Shown here in pieces: positions 11,061 through 22,614 of a stretch of DNA of 64,000 nucleotides; within the stretch, counting starts at the first letter, position 1, and the number at the start of each line of letters is the position of its first letter. Source of the DNA: Aricia agestis. Its lineage: Eukaryota; Arthropoda; Insecta; Lepidoptera; Lycaenidae. Below the pieces are notes generated by a model that ran no database searches, had not been told where the DNA came from, and was given only the letters and a program-made list of their open reading frames with translations. The stretch lies in the NCBI RefSeq assembly GCF_905147365.1, contig NC_056406.1, positions 6,150,501 through 6,214,500 on the forward strand. Reading direction: 5' to 3'. Position numbers and translations under genes: made by a program.

Positions 11061-12157
11061 TACTAATTTCCTCCTACATGGTTTTCTAATCGGCTGTCAT
11101 TTTAAAAAATCTTGATTCATAAAAGGAGATTCAGTTTCACGTGTTCCATTCAGACCTGGACTTAGGTGTCCTTAGCGTTGTCGCGATCAATACGAGGGCT
11201 ACGACCGCGTCTAGTTCCCATCTAACTTTGTAAACATCTTTGAGATAATGTTTTCCTAAATGATTGTGAATGCGAAAATTATTCTCGTCTCGCGAGAAAG
11301 TTTGCACATTATTTAATGCTCGTGTGCTCGAGGTGTTCTCGTTACAATGTTGGTTTAAGTTCGACTGGATACGCTATGAATATTCCTATCTAATCACGTG
11401 TCCGGTGTTTATTTTACTTTCTCGATTTCTTGAGGTTCATCGTGAGTTTATATGGTAATAGAATGACGAATTAAAATAAGATGTTTTGATTGGTTGACTC
11501 GAGCTTTTATGGTATTGTATGATATTCTCTCATCTGAATCGACTTTTGAAAGCTCATTCGCTTCTATAATTAACGATTATATTAATAGGTTTTTTCTAAT
11601 GGTGTTTAAATAATATTGCGGATATTAAATTCGCAATTAATTCACAAGGGATTTATGTACTTTTCAAACCATTCTAATTCTATTCAAACCGGTCATATCT
11701 CTGTCTCAAGAATTTCCCCACGGCAAGCTCCTGTTGAGCCACAATAGACATAACTACCAGTAGTTCGACTGCAAAGAACGGATAGGTTTTAATATATGTC
11801 AAATTCGTCGGGTTTCACTAGGATTATGACCGTAATGTGCCTCGCGCTGGCTGAATATAATATAATTTATTTTTAAATATTTCAAATAAAGATTTCAAAA
11901 TTGGATTCTGAGAATTTTAATCGCATGTGCCAAAACACAAACAACAATACGACCAAAGAGGAACACGTCCAGCGAATATGTCATAGTTTTAAGTTCGTAG
12001 GTAACAATTTAACAACCCTAGCGACGATTTTCGTCATAATACGTCAAATTTAAAAATTTCAACATCAGTTCTAAGTCAGCATACTCTATCATTCTGTCTA
12101 CTCTGGTTGAGCCATTAGCTGCCATTCCGGTTCCATATTCAAAATAATTATTTATAA
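11061..12157. other. Non-coding AT-rich DNA
   Basis: No exon, RNA gene or familiar repeat was recognised. Confidence 0.5.
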
Positions 12158-13482
12158 CTAGATGTCCCGCGCGGCTTCGCCCGCGTAAATTAGGAATTTT
12201 ACGGAAACCGTACATTTTCCCATAAAAATAGCTCTTATGTCCCTACTCCCTTCACTTGGTCTACTCTATATCTGTGCCAAATATTGCCATAAAAATTGCT
12301 CCAGTAGTTCGTAATTTCTAATATTTCCCCCGTTTTTCCCACATTTTCCTGAGTTTCTTCGGTCGTATTAGTCTTAGCCTATAGTCTTAGTTCTTACTCG
12401 ATAAATGAGCTATCTAACACTGAAATAAGTTTTTAAATCGGATCTGTAGTTCCTCCGATTCCGTTCAAGCAAACATACTCTTCAGGTTTATAATATTAGG
12501 TAGGTATAGATTTTTTTAAATTATCGCTTGACAAACTCGAGTCTCGATCTAAAAGACTATGAAAAGTACTTACCAATAACATGGTATAATATGGTAGTGA
12601 TGATGATGACGATGTTGATGATGAATGTAATTTGCATAGAAGCATATGCTTTCCGTTCTTAAAACAACGCCGAAACTCCCAAACTTGTATCTATAAAGAA
12701 TCAGGAGTTCTCTCAGCACCTTACGAACCACGGTATACCAGGTATACCTCGGTTCAAAATCTTACTTGTTGGTAGCATATGCTTAGAATACTTCTCATGA
12801 AACCGAAGTCACCACATATTTCCCTATAATTTTTGAGGAGTTCCCTCGTTTACTTATGGATCCTTCATCAGATCACCACTTTTGTGAATATAATACCGAA
12901 TTGGGATGATACCCTATATTTATGATGATACCCAAAAGAAAAATTTTGAAAATCGGTTAACAAACGACGGAGTAATCGTTGAACATAAGAAAACGAACAT
13001 AACACCTCCCCCATTTTGAAAGTCGGTTAAAATTGTAGCCTATGTGTTATTATGATGTTTAAGCTATATTATTGTAAAGTTTCATTAAAATCCGTTCAGT
13101 AGTTTTTGCGTGAAAGAGTAACAAACATCCATACATCTACATATTATACATCCATGCATCTATACATCTGTGGGATAATGCGTGGCGACGCTAAAGGAGG
13201 ATCTTCCGACCGAGCGAGGTGTTATGCTCGGTCAGGCCGAAGCCCACGTGATACATTTCAGCTGTCGTATATATACCGACGCGCTCAGAAAACTTCGATA
13301 GCGCGATGCAGGAATATTAGGCGATTTGTGGGTACCGCCACACATCCAAAATTTTTCTCACCTTTTAAACCTTCCCTAGACCTCCACGAATAATTCAAGA
13401 CCAAGATAAGATAAATCCGTTCAGCCGTTCTCGAGTTTTAGCGAGACTAACGAACAGCAATTGATTTTTATATTATTTATAA
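12147..13482 (-). mobile_element. 1.3-kb composite SINE-like element, copy 1
   Basis: The element proper is about 12158-13471, flanked by an 11-bp duplication ATTATTTATAA (12147-12157 and 13472-13482). It begins CTAGATGTCCCGCGCGGC and ends GACTAACGAACAGC with an ATTTTTAT tail, as in short retroposons. Between about 12595 and 13030 it contains, in reverse, the ACCGACTTCCAAAAAGG-type repeat seen at 55963 and 56404. The outer unit therefore already carries a nested repeat. The 95-codon frame inside (13106-13393) also occurs in copy 2 but has no protein character. The second copy lies 2.7 kb downstream in the same orientation. Only a handful of substitutions separate them. Confidence 0.85.
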
Positions 13483-14543
13483 TTACTAATTACTCACTTC
13501 ATTGATTTGTAATTAGAATGTGTCGAAACCGTTCGCCCTTGTTAGCGCTTCCGCGGCCGAGATAGGCGATCGGCGGCGAGGAGCAAAGCGATTCTAAACC
13601 GTTTACGGCCTCGCGTGAATCATTGCACGAACTGATTTCAGATTAGGTGACTATAAGTGTCGCAACTCTACATTTGTAATTGGCTTCAGATGCCTACGAG
13701 TACGAGAAGTTGGTCACTTTACTAGTCCACAGAAAAATAGATCACAGAAACAGTTTTGCCGATTAACAAACACTATGTTGTTATCAGTATCACGCACCAA
13801 CAATCTATCGTATGTTTATTAGTCCGATGTATGATCTATCTTTTCTTTAGTGTCGCGGTGTCCTTTTGCAGAGGTTGTTTACGTGTCTGCGTATGGCTAG
13901 CTGGCAATACTGGCAGTTTTACAGCGAGTCATTAGCGCTAGGTCGTCGAACCCGTTGATTGCTAGACAAGTCTTGTTTGTGCCGGCCGCTACATGCTGAT
14001 GGGGTCGAATAGGCGCAATTAATGCGTACACTTGATTGCTTGTAAATTAAAGGACGATGCGACTGGCGCGTGTACTGAGTGGCCTTTGATTTTTACGATT
14101 TTTTAAGAAATAATGGGATTTACTGGAACACTTAAGGCTTTAATGTTAATAAATAATTAAGTAATTATTTATTAACATTAATTTGCAAGCTAGTGAAGGC
14201 ATAGAAAATGAAAACATGTCATATTATCATAAGCTATTTTTTAAACAAAAACAGTAAAGCAATAAAAATGAATTTTTAACAACATTTTGGTATAAATTTA
14301 CAATTTTATGTCATGAGCATAATATTATTGAACAATTGCGTGTAAAGGGCCAATATTTTGCCCATTCATCGTCGATGTGAGAGGGTGGTTCAGCGTTGGA
14401 GGTCCGCCAACTGTGTGGCTGATGTCTTATCTCTATTCCCTGCCATTTGGCGATTGCGAGCCGTGACCAAGATTATGAATATTTTACTGTCTATTGAAAT
14501 ATCCTGTATTGTATTTGAATTTATGGTTTTCTGCATGTACCTG
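13483..14543. other. Non-coding, with a 40-bp palindrome
   Basis: The notable feature is 14141-14180: 19-bp perfect arms (TAATGTTAATAAATAATTA) around a 2-base centre. No gene was seen. Confidence 0.55.
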
Positions 14544-14742
14544 ACTAGCTGTGCCCCGCGGTATTACCCGCAATTTATTAGGGGAAATAAATTGTGGTAT
14601 GTTCCCGCAGTAAAAAGTAGCCTATGTGTTAAACCAGGATATCAACTAACCCCACACCAAATTTTATCGCTCCATCCGTTTAGACGTGAAGAAGTCACAA
14701 ACATACTAACTCACTTTCGCATATTTATAATATTAGTGTGAA
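14544..14742 (-). repeat. SINE-like repeat, CTAGCTGTGCCCCGCGG family
   Basis: It starts ACTAGCTGTGCCCCGCGG, has AAAAAGTAGCCTATGTGTT in the middle and ends TTTATAATATTAGT, the reverse complement of the ATACTAATATTATAAAT head used by other copies in this window. A short second copy of TTCCCGCAGTAAAAAGTAGC lies just downstream at about 14764-14783. Confidence 0.75.
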
Positions 14743-14783
14743 GGAAAAGTAAATAGTCGTATTTTCCCGCAGTAAAAAGTAGC

Positions 14784-15646
14784 CTGATTTAATTTAACGC
14801 TTCAACTCGCGGCCACGAGAACAATAGATTTCCAAGAATCCGCGATCGAAGGATTAACTACTAGTTTGACAGAAAATGCATGGAGCTTATCACACAACTT
14901 TATCAAATTAGAATTAAGTAAGCTTCAAACTTCCCCGAGAGCAGGCGTATTATCATTTGACTTCTCTAGTATTGTGACGTCGATAATGTCGGCGATGATC
15001 GCTCGCCATTAGGTGGTCCGTCAGTAATAGAGTCGCGTCCGTTTGCACAATGCGGTCGATCATCGATAGATATTTACGATGTGTTTACAATTGGATGCCG
15101 TCGAATGTCTGGCTAATAACTGTAGACGGGTCATTGTTCTACGGGCCGCGTTTTGTTATGCGCGACGTGTGACAGATGGCGGAGTTTCCGGCGCGGGCGC
15201 ATATATAGGATAGCGAATGCACGCCGCGACAACGTTTAACCTAATAAAGGTGTTAATGGGTCCACCAGCTTCATTTAATTCACATCGATCATCCGATATC
15301 GCTTGACACGAATATCCAGTGTTATGTAAACGTGACATCATAATATTATGTTATTGCAAATTAATAGATATTTCAGTTACAAGTTTTATTCTTAAATTCC
15401 GAGTTATTAGATTCGGGTACGTTGCAGTTTACATGTTACTCTTATTGTTCGCTCCCTTTAACCATTTACTCTCAAGGACCAACTTATAATGGTTACTCCT
15501 CTCTCTACACCCGAAATGTTTCATGTTTCGTTTTACATAATACCACTCGAGGCGAAATTACGCATTAGTATTTTGTTTGAAATTCATCTGTGGATGTTTT
15601 ATATAATTCAGTACCATTTTCGTAACGTTCGAATTATTGTTTTCCT
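14784..15646. other. Non-coding DNA
   Basis: No exon or RNA gene was recognised. A 61-codon minus frame (15341-15156) has no support. Confidence 0.5.
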
Positions 15647-16127
15647 TTAAGAGGATTCCACACCGCCATTTTTTCCATACAAACGTTGTCCCCTGTTTCC
15701 TCCCTGGATAATGCTAGTGGAGTTATAATTTTTTTCCTGAATATCTACGGCCACTAATACAATGTCCCTATGTTTTCTTTTTTTTCATAATTTAATTATT
15801 AAATAAGATATAAACGTTCAAAAACCCAAAAAAATGGTCAGATTTTCCACTGTGTTCAAACGTCCAGAAAACAGATTTGGATAGATTATACAAAAAAAGC
15901 AAAACATAGGAACACAGCTCAAGCCTTTTTTTAATCTTTAATGAAAAAAGTACTTAAATCGGTTAAGTTTTGGAGAAGGAATCAGGGGACAACGAATCGT
16001 TGATTTTCTGGATTTTCTGCAGTTGTCTCTATCGCGTTCTGCGGTATAGGCTTGAGGTAAGGGAGACAGCTATAGATATTACACGTACTTTTTTTTCATT
16101 TCTCTAGCTGCTGTGGTATCCTCTTAA
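15647..16127. mobile_element. TTAA-flanked MITE with GAGGATWCCACASC ends
   Basis: TTAA at 15647-15650 and 16124-16127 bounds a 473-bp element (15651-16123). It starts GAGGATTCCACACCG and ends CTGCTGTGGTATCCTC, so the termini are inverted repeats with two mismatches in about 14 bp. TTAA duplication plus short TIRs fits a non-autonomous piggyBac-superfamily element. The interior is AT-rich and has no transposase. It lies between the two 1.3-kb composite copies. Confidence 0.75.
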
Positions 16128-16199
16128 TAAGGAAAACTTTTCCTTTAATTAGCTTTGGAATTTCCATTAATTATTATACCTTACCGTTTATATGTAAGA

Positions 16200-17550
16200 C
16201 TAGATGTCCCGCGCGGCTTCGCCCGCGTAAATTAGGAATTTTACGGAAACCGTACATTTTCCCATAAAAATAGCTCTTATGTCTCTACTCCCTTCACTTG
16301 GTCTACTCTATATCTGTGCCAAATATTGCCATAAAAATTGCTCCAGTAGTTCGTAATTTCTAATATTTCCCCCGTTTTTCCCACATTTTCCTGAGTTTCT
16401 TCGGTCGTATTAGTCTTAGCCTATAGTCTTAGTTCTTACTCGATAAATGAGCTATCTAACACTGAAATAAGTTTTTAAATCGGATCTGTAGTTCCTCCGA
16501 TTCCGTTCAAGTAAACATACTCTTCAGGTTTATAATATTAGGTAGGTATAGATTTTTTTAAATTATCGCTTGACAAACTCGAGTCTCGATCTAAAAGACT
16601 ATGAAAAGTACTTACCAATAACATGGTATAATATGGTAGTGATGATGATGACGATGTTGATGATGAATGTAATTTGCATAGAAGCATATGCTTTCCGTTC
16701 TTAAAACAACGCCGAAACTCCCAAACTTGTATCTATAAAGAATCAGGAGTTCTCTCAGCACCTTCCGAACCACGGTATACCAGGTATACCTCGGTTCAAA
16801 ATCTTACTTGTTGGTAGCATATGCTTAGAATACTTCTCACGAAACCGAAGTCACCACATATTTCCCTATAATTTTTGAGGAGTAGGGAACTCCTCAAAAA
16901 TTATAGGGAAATATGTTAATACGTTTACTTATGGATCCTTCATCAGATCACCACTTTTGTGAATATAATACCGAATTGGGATGATACCCTATATTTATGA
17001 TGATACCCAAAAGAAAAATTTTGAAAATCGGTTAACAAACGACGGAGTAATCGTTGAACATAAGAAAACGAACATAACACCTCCCCCATTTTGAAAGTCG
17101 GTTAAAATTGTAGCCTATGTGTTATTATGATGTTTAAGCTATATTATTGTAAAGTTTCATTAAAATCCGTTCAGTAGTTTTTGCGTGAAAGAGTAACAAA
17201 CATCCATACATCTACATATACATCCATGCATCTATACATCTGTGGGATAATGCGTGGCGACGCTAAAGGAAGATCTTCCGACCGAGCGAGGTGTTATGCT
17301 CGGTCAGGCCGAAGCCCACGTGATACATTTCAGCTGTCGTATATATACCGACGCGCTCAAAAAACTTCGATAGCGCGATGCAGGAATATTAGGCGATTTG
17401 TGGGTACCGCCACACATCCAAAATTTTTCTCACCTTTTAAACCTTCCCTAGACCTCCACGAATAATTCAAGACCAAGATAAGATAAATCCGTTCAGCCGT
17501 TCTCGAGTTTTAGCGAGACTAACGAACAGCAATTGATTTTTATATATATA
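16200..17550 (-). mobile_element. 1.3-kb composite SINE-like element, copy 2
   Basis: It is colinear with 12158-13471 from CTAGATGTCCCGCGCGGC to the ATTTTTATATATATAG tail. The nested reverse repeat has the same junctions, and the two copies differ only by scattered substitutions. The main difference is a hairpin-forming insertion at 16884-16921. No convincing target duplication was seen here, unlike copy 1. The 94-codon frame at 17181-17465 is the counterpart of the frame in copy 1 and is not a gene. Confidence 0.85.
16856..16916. repeat. Perfect 28-bp-arm hairpin unique to copy 2
   Basis: The left arm 16856-16883 and right arm 16889-16916 are exact complements around AGGGA. Copy 1 (12841-12846) has plain TTCCCT at the position of the loop. 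The right arm is an inverted copy of the left flank including that TTCCCT. This is what a copy-back template switch leaves behind. Confidence 0.9.
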
Positions 17551-17580
17551 GATTCTTTCATGTCATTACTGTCTTAACAT

Positions 17581-17638
17581 CGTACTCATCGTACACGATC
17601 CCAGGCCTAATGGCCTGGGATCGAGTACGATGAGTACG
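17581..17638. repeat. 27-bp-arm hairpin, 4-nt loop
   Basis: The left arm 17581-17607 and right arm 17612-17638 pair with one mismatch around TAAT. The core is GATCCCAGGCC / GGCCTGGGATC. A second small hairpin TTTAGACG-TAAT-CGTCTAAA follows at 17641-17660. Confidence 0.85.
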
Positions 17639-17660
17639 AGTTTAGACGTAATCGTCTAAA

Positions 17661-18867
17661 GGTTATATGGCCTAACCTTGTAATATGTATGCTGCACATA
17701 GGCCACGGTACTTATAATGCACGCGGGTGAGTCCCGCAAGTTTATCGCTCGATACCCGTCTGCTTCCTATGCGTCATCGGCCCTTGCGCTAGGGACGACC
17801 ACGGGGGACGAGTGACGACCGACACTATATTAGGACTCATATTATTTATATTAAGTGTTACCTAAGGATGGTCTAAAATTACGCTTTCATTTATTGTTAG
17901 TTTGGCCTTTATTTAATTAAGTTTGATGATCAGTATTACAAACAAGAGGTTAGCCGAAACTTCATTGGATCCTTTAAGAATTATTATCAAGGTTGCGGTA
18001 GCTCTATTTGTTAAAAAAGATGCTATGATCGTAAACATTGTGATTGGTGTTGAATATTTTTCCAAGAGACGCGTCTATTGGCGGATTTTAACCCAATTTG
18101 TCGGGGTAATTAAGACGAGTGGCACGCGACGACGCACGCCACGAAGCCGCATTTGCCCCAGTTTCGAGTGCTGTCGAGTGTCGATCACTTCAGCTTTGCG
18201 TTAGCTTAGAGCTTTCATGAAGCCCTAATAATAAACAAGTGATAGAAATATACCAGAAATAACTGTAGATTTCAGTCGTGTTACACCCATCAACCGGAAG
18301 CCATCTATGTGTAGATAAGATGTATAGATTAAAAGACTTTTAGTGTGTTTGAAAATATTATTTTTAATTTATAATTCCTGAAAAGAAATAAAAGGAAAAA
18401 GACTCCAAGAAAAGTACCAATGAAAGCTAACATACAATGTAGACTGTAAGTAAATATATTTATCTTTCCTTCAGAACTAAGAGCAAAAGTCCTTTAAAAG
18501 TTTCACTAATAGGATTTGCACTTAGACCTTCTACTTTCCTGACGTCGCTCTGAAATTGTGGAAACATAAGTCGTTATATTTGTTATGAAACAGTTTTAAA
18601 GCGAAGAGGCCAAACGAAGTGTAGTGTAAAATGTACTGTGATCGCCTGCTGGCGTTAAAATATTTAAGTGCTTTTAAACAAATAACGAAATCCAATAAAG
18701 AAGCCTTATAAACGAAATGACCTTAAAGGACCAAATTAGAATTTTGTAACGGTTTTGTACGAACGCCTTAATTTTATACCAGTTAGTGTTAAAAATTTGA
18801 TAGCCTTTTTGATAATGAAGTGTGCGTGAGTCGGCGTGTGGGATGAGGTGCAGTGTTACCTGGTGAT
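17661..18867 (+). other. Region upstream of the candidate first exon
   Basis: No repeat family was recognised. A CpG-rich patch at about 18110-18190, ending near ATCACTTCAGCTTTGCG, has an initiator-like TCAG and could hold a promoter for the exon at 18882, but no TATA box or other decisive signal was seen. The in-frame TAG before the exon ATG is at about 18868-18870. Confidence 0.3.
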
Positions 18868-18881
18868 AGAGGGTGTTCGAA

Positions 18882-18949
18882 ATGGAGCGCTGCGACGGGT
18901 TCCTCGTGTTCCGGAAGCCGGTCTACAGGGTGTTCCAGTATTTGGAAAC
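18882..18949 (+). CDS. Candidate first coding exon of a long-intron gene
   Basis: ATG at 18882 (context TTCGAAATGG) opens 22 codons plus two bases, ending at a consensus donor GTAAGT (18950-18955). The peptide begins MERCDGFLVFRKPVYRV. Third codon positions are almost all G or C (GAG CGC TGC GAC GGG TTC CTC GTG), sharply unlike the AT-rich surroundings. An in-frame TAG lies four codons before the ATG, so the start is well defined. Reading through the donor hits TAA at once, so splicing is required. The exon ends in phase 2 and joins the microexon at 29412-29439 without a stop. I do not recognise the protein. A retroposon inserted at the donor has duplicated the splice site. Confidence 0.55.
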
Positions 18950-19116
18950 GTAAGTCCTTTTTTTTAACAGTGGGAAATGCGTTATGCATTCCCGACAGCC
19001 CGGGGGAAAGGCCGCCGGGATATGTGGGACTCCCCAGGTGCTGTGGTAAGGAAGAGCACCCAGGTTTACCCACTAAAACCCACCGGTGCCTCCTCATCCG
19101 TGGAAACGTAAGTCCT
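18943..19116 (-). mobile_element. LINE 3'-end retroposon inserted on a splice donor
   Basis: A 142-bp insert (18959-19100) is flanked by a perfect 16-bp duplication TGGAAACGTAAGTCCT (18943-18958 and 19101-19116). On the minus strand it ends in CCCACTGTTAAAAAAA, a poly-A tail, and contains CACCGGTGGGTTTTAGTGGG and GGGAGTCCCACATATCCC. A related copy is at 24268-24424. Poly-A and duplication length fit target-primed reverse transcription of a 5'-truncated non-LTR element. The duplication contains the GTAAGT donor of the exon at 18882, so two donors now exist, at 18950 and 19108. Confidence 0.85.
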
Positions 19117-20490
19117 AATATAGATCAAGATAATTATGAACGTTTTGTATATTACTTTCTAGGTACAATTCAACTACAATTAAATCATTAACATATTTAA
19201 TTACAATAAAGAAATAGTGATATATCTATAAGTGGATAAAGTAGTGAAAACTACGATAATAATAATAATTAACACATTTAGTAAAGTAGAAGTATGGCCG
19301 GAAAACCTATTAAAAACGCTACACGTTTGGTGTCATCAAATATGTAACATCTCATTAAGACATTGTAGGGAGCTATGTAATTCCCTCTAAAGTTCCTTTG
19401 TTCCTTCTCTTTTATACTTCCTACAAAACGAATGTAATGCAAACTTGTTAATGTAGGTTAAGAAGAATCTAGTTCAGAGGAGCTATTTATATGAATCATA
19501 TGTCATTGGGTCAATGGCACTGTAGAGTTCAAATGCATAACGATCCCACTTCCTTATAGTTCAAGACTGTTCTTTTTATATTATGCTATTTCTATTACGT
19601 CGCTTACATTTCTTTCTGCTCTTTAGATAATGTAAGAGTCTTCTTTTATTAGGTCCTATTCTGATAGCGATGGGTTTATACTTCCTTATACTTTGTTACC
19701 CCAATCGACTAATTTACAATTTTTGTAATTTTTAGAACCAGACGTTAGTTAAATTTACTCGTACACCGTTCAAACATTTGATCCTTTTATGGCGCAAATT
19801 TAAAAATGTAAGATGAGAAGCGTGTGCAGAGATGGCGCGGAATTGAATATGAAAATGAATTCGTGTGCACTGTGCAGCGCCGATAAAGGCTTATTTGGGT
19901 CAAGACACGGGGGATGGAGTTTCAGAGCAGTTGGCGATCGGTACTAACTGCGTGGTGCGGAATTACGGAATTTGTTACGGATTTGTGTGTTATGGGAATG
20001 GGCTATAAGCTGACCCAAATGTTCTTGTGCCAATATGGTATAAGTCTTCAATATGAAACGAAAACGAAGTGCTTAAAACTTTATTTCAATGATAAATAAG
20101 CATCCTCCGCTAAGGAGATAAGTCAAGAAGCTCCGACTCTCAGGAAACATCCCTCGAGACTCGAGAGGAATGAAAATTTGATGATGCACTCGTAAAATCT
20201 TTTTATTATTCGTATCACTCGCCGGCACTGGTTTTATAACTTGGATTAGAATTAAATTTTATTTCTAATTTAAGACATTTAAAAATAAATAAATTTATTT
20301 ATTATTCAACTTTAAAACGTGAAATACCTCTCAAATTAATATTCTCAAAATGGCAGAAGACCGAACCAGAAATTTTCGTAACAAGAAAAGACAAAATAAA
20401 TTAACAGGGCTGAATTTTCATTAAGTTACTGTAGTGAAATCTCTGAGCATGGAGAAAGGACTTGCACCGAAAACGTACTAAATGGAGAAT
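19117..20490. other. Non-coding, presumed intron
   Basis: No exon or known repeat was recognised. The small frame 19914-20099 has no support. Confidence 0.45.
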
Positions 20491-20544
20491 CTATTTCAAT
20501 AATGACGTACGAGTAAACTTACTCGTACGTCATTATTGAAATAG
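20491..20544. repeat. Perfect 26-bp-arm hairpin, 2-nt centre
   Basis: The arms 20491-20516 and 20519-20544 (CTATTTCAATAATGACGTAC...) are exact complements around AC. No target duplication or terminal motif was seen, so it resembles a copy-back insertion more than a transposon. Confidence 0.9.
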
Positions 20545-21293
20545 GAACTCCAAAGCGTACGAAAATATCTCAACCCGGGCCACGATTGCGGCGCAGTGTG
20601 TCATGGATCTGACACGTTCAATTTCTATTGTGGTCATAACGAAGGACCATTGACACGTGAAGCTCTCCAAACACCGACCGGAGCCAGCATTTGTGCTGCC
20701 AAACCGACAATTGGAATAGAAATTCATATTCAAGAACTTAGACATTTCTAAAAGTGGAATAGACTGCATGCTTCTTTATATCGTTATTAAGTTGAATTGA
20801 TACGAAGTTGAAGCAGATTTAACGTACGATTTGACTAATTCAATAAATAATGGAAGCATAAAAAAAAACAGCAAAAAAGTTTATCATAATATTTAATAAA
20901 CACTCAACCTAAAATGTTGAACATTTTATATTTTTGAGTTGAAAAGCTCTATTAGTGTACTATTTCATCCTCACGCCGTTAAATCGGCTGTGCATTTAAA
21001 ATGGATACGCTTTTAAAAAACAGAATCGTACTCTAATGGGATACTGAAGTTTTAAATATAGCTCGCGTATAGGGGACTTGAGTGTTTTTCGAAGTGTTTT
21101 GTTGTTGTTCCACGGTGTTGGATGTTCAGTGTTCTTTTGTTTATGTGTTTATGATAAAACAAGGATAATTTACAAGCTACCAGATGGAAATTTCACACTT
21201 TCATAATATCTTGTTTACCTTTTTAACGTGTGTAAAATTTTAGTGTTGCCTAGGTTACCTACACACGTATATCACCAGTACTATAATTTTTTG
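20545..21293. other. Non-coding, presumed intron
   Basis: Nothing gene-like was recognised. A 78-codon minus frame (20769-20533) lacks splice or family support. Confidence 0.45.
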
Positions 21294-21629
21294 ACGTGGA
21301 AGAACTTCGGCATGGGCCGGCTCGACCAGAGAAATGCCACGGCCTCACAGAAAACCGGCGTGAAACAGCGCTTGCGCTGTGTTTCGTCGAGTAAGTGAGT
21401 TTAACGGAGGCCCAATCCCCTACCCTTTTCCCTTCTCTACCCTCTCCTATTTCCTTCCCTACCCTCCCTTATTCCCTTCCCTACCCACCCCTATTACCCT
21501 ATTCCCTCTTAAAAGGCCGGAAACGCACCTGCAGCTCTTCTGATGCTGCGATTGTCCATGGGCGGCGGAAGTTGCTTTCCATCAGGTGACTCGTTTTCTC
21601 ATTCGGCCCCTTATTTCATAAAAAAATAG
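21294..21629 (-). repeat. Minisatellite-core repeat, near full length (copy 2)
   Basis: In reverse order it has the whole family layout: the GACGTGGAAGAACTTCGG end, AAACAGCGCTTGCGCTGT, GGAGGCCCAATCCCC, a long CCCTACCCTTTTCCC pyrimidine minisatellite, AAAGGCCGGAAACGC, GGAAGTTGCTTTCCATCAGG and TTATTTCATAAAAAAA. It lies 650 bp from copy 3, in the opposite orientation. Confidence 0.85.
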
Positions 21630-22271
21630 AAGAAACCTTGCCAAATAACTATACATAAATTAATATAGGTACTGTTCAGTTTAGTCTCGCGACTATTCAG
21701 CGAACACCTACGGAACATGTCATGTATAACTTATGCGGGAAAAGATTATGCTCAAGGGGAGGAAAACTTACGTCACGCGGGGAATGGAATGAGGAATTTA
21801 CCCCATTTCTCTAATGGGCTCCAATGTAATTGAATATTATTGGACACAGCGTGATATTTCATTGAACGCCTAATGGATTACCATTATTGCAGTCCCCTTT
21901 TAGGGGCGATGTTACAAAATGCCCTACCTATATGGTATTTCCCTGTAATATTGAGTACAATTGAACTTTGTTACATTTTTTTTCTTATGTGTGTAATATA
22001 ATATCTGAGATTCTACGTTATGGTTACCATACGCGTTATTATATTTTTGGGCTGTCAAAAAATTTGTTACCTTAAAATCTTGTTGGAAACATACCGTAGA
22101 CTCTACGGTACGGCGCGGCGTAGAGTAGTCTCTGAGCTTTTTGACCGAAGTTTACTCATTCAATGGCGCGTCTGATTGGATAACGTGAAACGCGTAACTA
22201 ATCAACAATGCTATTGAAAAGAGAACTCCCGTCTAAAAAACATTAACACACTTTCTTGGACAGCACCAGGC

Positions 22272-22614
22272 ATTTTTTTTTTAATGAAATAAGGGGGCAA
22301 ACGAGCAAACAGGTCACCTGATGGAAAGCAACTTCCGTCGCCCATGGACACTCGCAGCATCAGAAGAGCTGCAAGTGCGTTGCCGGCCTTTTAAGAGGGA
22401 ATAGGGTAATAGGGGAGGCTAGGGAAGGGAAGGGAAGGGAATAGTTGAGGGTAGGGAAGGAAATAGGGTAGGGGTTAGGGGATTGGGCCTCCGGTAAACT
22501 CACTCACTCGGCGAAACACAGCGCAAGCGCTGTTTCACGCCGGTTTTCTGTGAGAACGTGGTATTTATCCGGTCGAGCCGGCCCATTCGTGCCGAAGCAT
22601 GGCTCTCCCACGTA
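22272..22614 (+). repeat. Minisatellite-core repeat, near full length (copy 3)
   Basis: It starts with poly-T and AATGAAATAAGGGGGC, then ACCTGATGGAAAGCAACTTC, GCGTTGCCGGCC, an AGGGAAGGGAAGGGA/TAGGG minisatellite, GGCCTCCGGTAAACTC, ACACAGCGCAAGCGCTGT and CGAAGCATGGCTCTCCCACG. Together with copy 2 it defines a roughly 340-bp unit. No transposase and no clear target duplication were seen. A small internal palindrome (AGCGCAAGCGCT) is conserved in both. Confidence 0.85.

Noticed and set aside
13106..13393. 95-codon open frame, repeated as 94 codons at 17181-17465
   Set aside because: Both are in copies of one transposable repeat, lack protein character, and the similarity only reflects repeat identity.
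18789..19191. Open frames of 102 and 112 codons on both strands across the retroposon
   Set aside because: They run through the LINE-tail insert and the duplicated splice donor. The exon frame is different.
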